From assembly GCA_903919625.1 (NCBI GenBank), contig CAIXIZ010000120.1, positions 1-9,064 of the forward strand: a stretch of DNA of 9,064 bases, read 5' to 3'. Every line of letters begins with the position of its first letter. The first letter of the stretch is position 1. The stretch is from an uncultured Verrucomicrobiota bacterium. Its GTDB lineage: Bacteria > Verrucomicrobiota > Verrucomicrobiia > Opitutales > Opitutaceae. Positions 6,124-9,064 of the stretch are shown here, in pieces. A program made the translations under genes and the position numbers. The notes under the pieces are model-generated. The model saw only the letters and a program-made list of their open reading frames with translations. It had not been told where the DNA came from and ran no database searches.

Positions 6124-7068
6124 CTACAATTCAGCATCCGCCACCGCGCCCAGCATGCCGGCGTGCGGATTGGCGCGCACCCGGCTGATCCAGTCGGCGA
6201 TGAGCGGACCGCCAGGCGGGTCAGGCCAGGGCGCGGCGACGATGTCGATGACATGCAGGGCTCCGTCCGCGCCGCGCACAAAGTTGCGCGCGTGGAGGTC
6301 GGCCACGAGCCAGGCGCGGGCCGGGTGGCCGGCGAATCCGAGAAAAAACAGCCGCGGATGATCCCGGTTGGCCCGCAGGAAGCGGGAGGGAATTTCCACC
6401 AGTCCCTGCGGCAGCAGCTGCGAAGTGTCGTCGCCCTGGGGCAGCGGTTCGCCGAGCACCTGCTTGGCGACGACGATGCCTTCGGGTGTCACCGCAACAA
6501 GCTCGGTGGCCATGCCGCCCAGCGCGTGGATGAGCAGGATTTTTTCCAGCAAGGCCCGGTAATCACCCAGCCGGGCCTCGGCGAGCAGGACGGTCTCGTC
6601 GCCGGGGCGAAAGCCAAACACGCTGCCAATGCTGTTCTCCTCGCGCGGCAGATAAAACTTATAGACGGAGCCGCCGTCCTCCGGCGCGGCGAAGGCCCAG
6701 GCCTCGACGCCACCGCCGATGCGGCGCAGGCGGACGTTGGGCTCCTCCAGGGGATTTTCGGCCGTGGCGTCGAAACCGAGCTCGTCGAGCGTCCGCAAGG
6801 GCAGCAGCGCCCGGAAACTGCGGATGGCGCCGCCCAGCTCGGCCCAGTCCCCTCCGGTGCCTTCCAGCAGGCTTACTTCGTCCTCGGCGAGGAGGACGAG
6901 ATCACGGTCTGAATCTGCACGGAGACCGCATTGGGCTGCCGCCGCGCCGAGGCGAGCGAGCGCCGCCAGTCGTCGCTCGTGATCGTCTTGAAGAGCGACG
7001 CGCTCGGCCGGGCCGGGGAGGCGCCGGCCTTGGACGCAGGTCGGCCTGCCGGTAAAGGGGTCTTGCAT
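6124..7068 (-). CDS. Uncharacterised protein with kinase-like (APH/polyvalent kinase type) fold
   Basis: 314 residues from the ATG at 7068; the frame is open to a GTG at 7149. Residues 1-105 form an Ala/Leu/Arg-rich region with no motif I recognise. Kinase-like landmarks follow in order: a glycine loop RRIGGGVEAWAF (115-126), SVYKFYLP with candidate ATP-binding Lys137, a hinge-like stretch GIVVAKQVLGEPLPQG (197-212), the catalytic-loop match WLVADLHARNFV (253-264; Asp257 and Asn262), and HVIDIV (272-277), where Asp275 takes the place of the DFG Asp. This pattern fits the aminoglycoside-phosphotransferase/small-kinase superfamily, including kinase domains described in polyvalent and mobile-element proteins. 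The substrate is unknown. The catalytic loop has ADLH rather than HGDxH, but the key Asp and Asn are present, so activity is possible. There is no signal peptide or membrane segment, so it is probably cytoplasmic. It is divergent from the CNNM/CorC gene, and no mobility genes are nearby. Confidence 0.8.
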   Translation of the reverse strand: MQDPFTGRPTCVQGRRLPGPAERVALQDDHERRLAALARLGAAAAQCGLRADSDRDLVLLAEDEVSLLEGTGGDWAELGGAIRSFRALLPLRTLDELGFDATAENPLEEPNVRLRRIGGGVEAWAFAAPEDGGSVYKFYLPREENSIGSVFGFRPGDETVLLAEARLGDYRALLEKILLIHALGGMATELVAVTPEGIVVAKQVLGEPLPQGDDTSQLLPQGLVEIPSRFLRANRDHPRLFFLGFAGHPARAWLVADLHARNFVRGADGALHVIDIVAAPWPDPPGGPLIADWISRVRANPHAGMLGAVADAEL

Positions 7069-7388
7069 GGTGCGGTCATGCGCGGAGGTTCGCGCGAGTC
7101 GGAAAAATGGCAAACGGAAGTTGCCGGAAATTTTTACCAGGTTGCCCACAGGTTGTTCGCGGGGCGAGCGGGAACTGGGGAAGGGGCGAGGCCAGCAGGC
7201 AGCGGACGGAAGGCGGAGGACCGGGACCGATCAAGGCAAACGGGGAGATTTGAGATTACAGATCGAAAACCAAAACAGAGGGGCGGCAGTCCGGGCAGAT
7301 TGAGCTCAGCCATGTTAAATCAGAAGCGGCCGGCCCGGCGCGGCTTGCTTTGCGGGCGGCGGTGCGCTGACATGGGGCGGCCAACGAC
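7069..7388. other. Divergent intergenic region (320 bases)
   Basis: This separates the kinase-like gene (minus) from the CNNM/CorC gene (plus) and should hold promoters for both, but I see no well-spaced -35/-10 pair on either strand. Visible structure: CAGGTTG twice, 11 bases apart (7138-7144 and 7149-7155), with a related GTTGCC at 7120-7125 and 7141-7146. Around 7245-7275 there is an AT-rich patch (GAGATTTGAGATTACAGATC, then GAAAACCAAAACAG) that resembles a decayed member of the AGATTTCAGATTT-type repeats near proS. No conserved small ORF is evident. Confidence 0.4.
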
Positions 7389-8702
7389 ATGCACAATTTC
7401 CTCAGCATTCTGGGCGGGTCGCTCGCCATCATCGCGCTCGTGCTGGCCAACGGCTTTTTTGTCGCCGCCGAGTTTGCGCTGGTGCGGATGCGCGTGAGCC
7501 AGCTGCAGCCGATGGCCCGCACCGGCGGCTGGCGGGTGCAGCTGGCCTTGCGCGCCCTGCGGAACCTGAATGCCACGCTCTCGGCCACGCAGCTGGGGGT
7601 CACCCTCGCCAGCCTCGGGCTCGGCTGGGTGGGCGAGCCGTTTGCCGCCCACCGGCTCGAACCCCTGCTCGCGTGGTGCGGCATCACCAACCCGTCCACG
7701 GTGTCGTCGCTCGCCTTTCTGGCGGCCTTCGGGCTGATCACGTTCCTGCACATCGTCCTGGGCGAGCTCGCCCCCAAATGGGTCGCGCTCCAGCGGCCCA
7801 AGCGCATCACGCTGCTCGCCGGGGGGCCGCTGGTCGGGTTCTATTATGTTTTCTTCCCCTTCATCTGGCTGCTCAACCGCGCGGCCAGCACCCTGCTCTC
7901 CTGGCTCGGCCTCGAACCGGTCGCGGGCGAACAGCCGCCCAGCGCCGAGGAGTTGGAATATGTGTTCAGCCATGCACGCCACGCGCATCCCGGCGACGCG
8001 CTCATCAACCGCCTCATGGTGCGCTCCCTCCGGCTGCGCGACACCCAGGCGCAGCAGATCATGCGGCCGCGCGACCAGATTGTCGCGCTGTGGCTCGACC
8101 GCCCGCTCCCGGAAAATCTCCGCATCGCCCAGACCAGCGGCCTGAGCCGTTTCCCGGTGTGCCGCGGAGACCTGGACCACATCGAGGGCCTGCTGCTCGT
8201 GCGCGAGTGGCTGTGGCAGATCCAGGCCCTCGGGCCCGACGCCCCGTTTGCGCCGCTCATGCGGCCGCCGCTCACCTTCACCCTCAAGACCCCGATTCAC
8301 GCCATGCTGGAGCTGTTTCGCTCCTCGCGCCGGCATCTCGCCCTCGTGCTCGATGCGGAGGGCCGGACCGCCGGCCTGGTGAGCCTGGAGGATGTGCTGG
8401 AGGAAATCGTGGGCGACATCCGCGACGAGTTCGACATCGAGAAAGGCCCGGTGTTTGAGCACACGGAGAACGCCATTGTCGTGAGCGGCCGGTTCACCAT
8501 GCGGGAGCTGCAGGCCGAGACCGGCTGGACCTTCGAGTGGCAGCCGCGGGAAAATGTGAGCGTGTGGACGCTGCGCCAGTTTGGCCGTGAGCCGCGGCGC
8601 GGGGAAAGCGTGACGGTGGGCGACCTGAAGGTGACCGCCGAGGATGTCAGCGCCGAGCGCCTGCGCCGGGTGCGGATTGAGCGGCTGCCGGTGGTGGCGT
8701 AG
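7389..8702 (+). CDS. CNNM/CorC (HlyC-type) family membrane protein with CBS pair
   Basis: 437 residues, close to the family length, from ATG 7389 to TAG 8700-8702. Domain order: the DUF21/CNNM transmembrane domain (about 5-195), with LANGFFVAAEFALVRMR (19-35), LSATQLGVTLASLGLGWVGE (64-83) and the conserved HIVLGELAPKWVALQRP (121-137); a CBS pair (about 221-347), with IMRPRDQIVALW opening the first and GRTAGLVSLEDVLEEIVGDI closing the second; and a C-terminal CorC_HlyC domain (about 353-432). Family members are implicated in Mg2+ or other cation efflux or homeostasis, with the CBS pair sensing adenine nucleotides. The old name 'hemolysin' is misleading. The start is supported by the hydrophobic N-terminus (FLSILGGSLAIIALVLANG); GGGGCGG, 9 bases upstream, is only a loose ribosome-binding site. 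It is convergent with moaA and divergent from the kinase-like gene. Confidence 0.95.
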   Translation: MHNFLSILGGSLAIIALVLANGFFVAAEFALVRMRVSQLQPMARTGGWRVQLALRALRNLNATLSATQLGVTLASLGLGWVGEPFAAHRLEPLLAWCGITNPSTVSSLAFLAAFGLITFLHIVLGELAPKWVALQRPKRITLLAGGPLVGFYYVFFPFIWLLNRAASTLLSWLGLEPVAGEQPPSAEELEYVFSHARHAHPGDALINRLMVRSLRLRDTQAQQIMRPRDQIVALWLDRPLPENLRIAQTSGLSRFPVCRGDLDHIEGLLLVREWLWQIQALGPDAPFAPLMRPPLTFTLKTPIHAMLELFRSSRRHLALVLDAEGRTAGLVSLEDVLEEIVGDIRDEFDIEKGPVFEHTENAIVVSGRFTMRELQAETGWTFEWQPRENVSVWTLRQFGREPRRGESVTVGDLKVTAEDVSAERLRRVRIERLPVVA

Positions 8703-8722
8703 ACTGGGAGGTGCCGATGCCG

Positions 8723-8772
8723 GCCGGGTCGCCGACCCGGCGCCGCCACCCAAGCCAGCTCAGCGAGCTGGC
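8723..8772. terminator. Pair of matched hairpins between convergent genes
   Basis: Two perfect 8-base-pair stems, each with a 3-base loop: GCCGGGTC-GCC-GACCCGGC (8723-8741) and GCCAGCTC-AGC-GAGCTGGC (8754-8772), separated by 12 bases. They lie 20 bases after the CNNM gene stop and 22 bases after the moaA stop, so they could end transcription from both sides. Neither is followed by a T-run, so a classic intrinsic terminator is not shown. The shared plan (GCC ends, triplet loop, equal stems) suggests an extragenic repeat family, which may double as a terminator or mRNA stabiliser. Confidence 0.55.
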
Positions 8773-8794
8773 CTACAGCAGGAAAGCCCGCCCT

Positions 8795-9064
8795 TCACCC
8801 GCCGATGTAGCTCATCTCGACCTTCGGGCGCAGCTCGCCGCGGGCGAGCAGTTCGGCACGTTCGTCGCTGTAACGGTCGAGCCGGCCGCCCCAGACGCGG
8901 GCGAGATAGGCGCGCAGCCCGGTGTCGTCGGCACCGGCGCGCAGCGCGCCCAGCAGGTCCCAGCCCAGGGCGGTGAACAGGCAGGTGTAGATTTTCCCGT
9001 CGGCCGAGAGCCGGGCCCGGTGGCAGTCGCGGCAGAACGGTTCGGTGACCGACGAGATCAGCCC
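8795..9064 (-). CDS. moaA: GTP 3',8-cyclase MoaA, C-terminal part (5' end outside window)
   Basis: Radical SAM enzyme of molybdenum cofactor synthesis that converts GTP to 3',8-cyclo-GTP, the first step to cyclic pyranopterin monophosphate (with MoaC). Only the last 89 residues are present, because the gene runs off the right edge; no start codon is in view. The sequence opens with LISSVTEPFCRDCHRARLSA and contains the three cysteines (CX2CX13C) of the C-terminal [4Fe-4S] cluster that binds GTP, in FCRDCHRARLSADGK and then IYTCLF. It ends in the conserved MSYIGG; the final Gly-Gly is characteristic and required for activity in this family. The stop is TGA at 8797-8795. The middle part (WDLLGALRAGADDTGLRAYL) matches the usual helical tail. 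Convergent with the CNNM/CorC gene. Confidence 0.95.
   Translation of the reverse strand, partial: GLISSVTEPFCRDCHRARLSADGKIYTCLFTALGWDLLGALRAGADDTGLRAYLARVWGGRLDRYSDERAELLARGELRPKVEMSYIGG

Noticed and set aside
6085..6912. 275-residue open frame on the plus strand opposite the kinase-like gene
   Set aside because: Its composition is low-complexity and motif-free, whereas the minus-strand frame has ordered kinase-like motifs.
7300..7320. TTGAGC/TTAAAT as a promoter for the CNNM/CorC gene
   Set aside because: The two boxes are only 9 bases apart, far too close for a sigma-70-type promoter.
7320..8753. 477-residue open frame on the minus strand opposite the CNNM/CorC gene
   Set aside because: It is antisense to a clear family member, has a low-complexity Arg/Gly/Glu/Pro/His-rich composition, and carries no recognisable domain: the usual artefact of high-GC codon bias.

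Overview
The window is GC-rich bacterial chromosomal DNA with mostly housekeeping content. Dispersed, AT-richer repeats in the gaps (CACGGAT-type triplets, AGGTCAGA/ATTTCAGATTT runs, AATCCAAAAT elements) give it the look of a Verrucomicrobiota genome, perhaps Opitutaceae. That placement is an inference from style and is not proven by any single gene. The sequence starts inside one gene (proS) and ends inside another (moaA).

Layout, left to right: (1) the C-terminal three quarters of prolyl-tRNA synthetase, plus strand. (2) A 556-base gap between convergent genes, filled by an imperfect tandem duplication of a roughly 200-base repeat unit. (3) A minus-strand branched-chain amino acid ABC transporter cluster, transcribed livH-livM-livG-livF: two permeases and two ATPases, with no periplasmic binding protein in view. 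(4) A small, less GC-rich gene for a four-segment membrane protein of unknown function, minus strand. (5) A minus-strand gene for an unrecognised protein with a degenerate protein-kinase/aminoglycoside-phosphotransferase fold. (6) A 320-base divergent gap. (7) A plus-strand CNNM/CorC-type (DUF21-CBS-CorC_HlyC) membrane protein. (8) A pair of matched hairpins between convergent genes. (9) The 3' end of moaA (molybdenum cofactor synthesis), minus strand.

The liv genes should act together: LivH and LivM form the channel, LivG and LivF the ATP-driven motor, and a binding protein encoded elsewhere would supply substrate. The other genes show no obvious functional link to each other.

The most unusual feature is a family of AT-rich repeats of about 32 bases, found at three successive gene junctions of the liv cluster. 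At two of them (the starts of livM and livG) the repeat lies inside the reading frame and encodes a similar N-terminal peptide (SKIVILKSKIPGP-like / FQNPNSKIKNPGP-like) ahead of the conserved domain. At the third it forms imperfect inverted arms just upstream of livF. No clear new multi-gene system is visible. The kinase-like protein and the small membrane protein are the two real unknowns.
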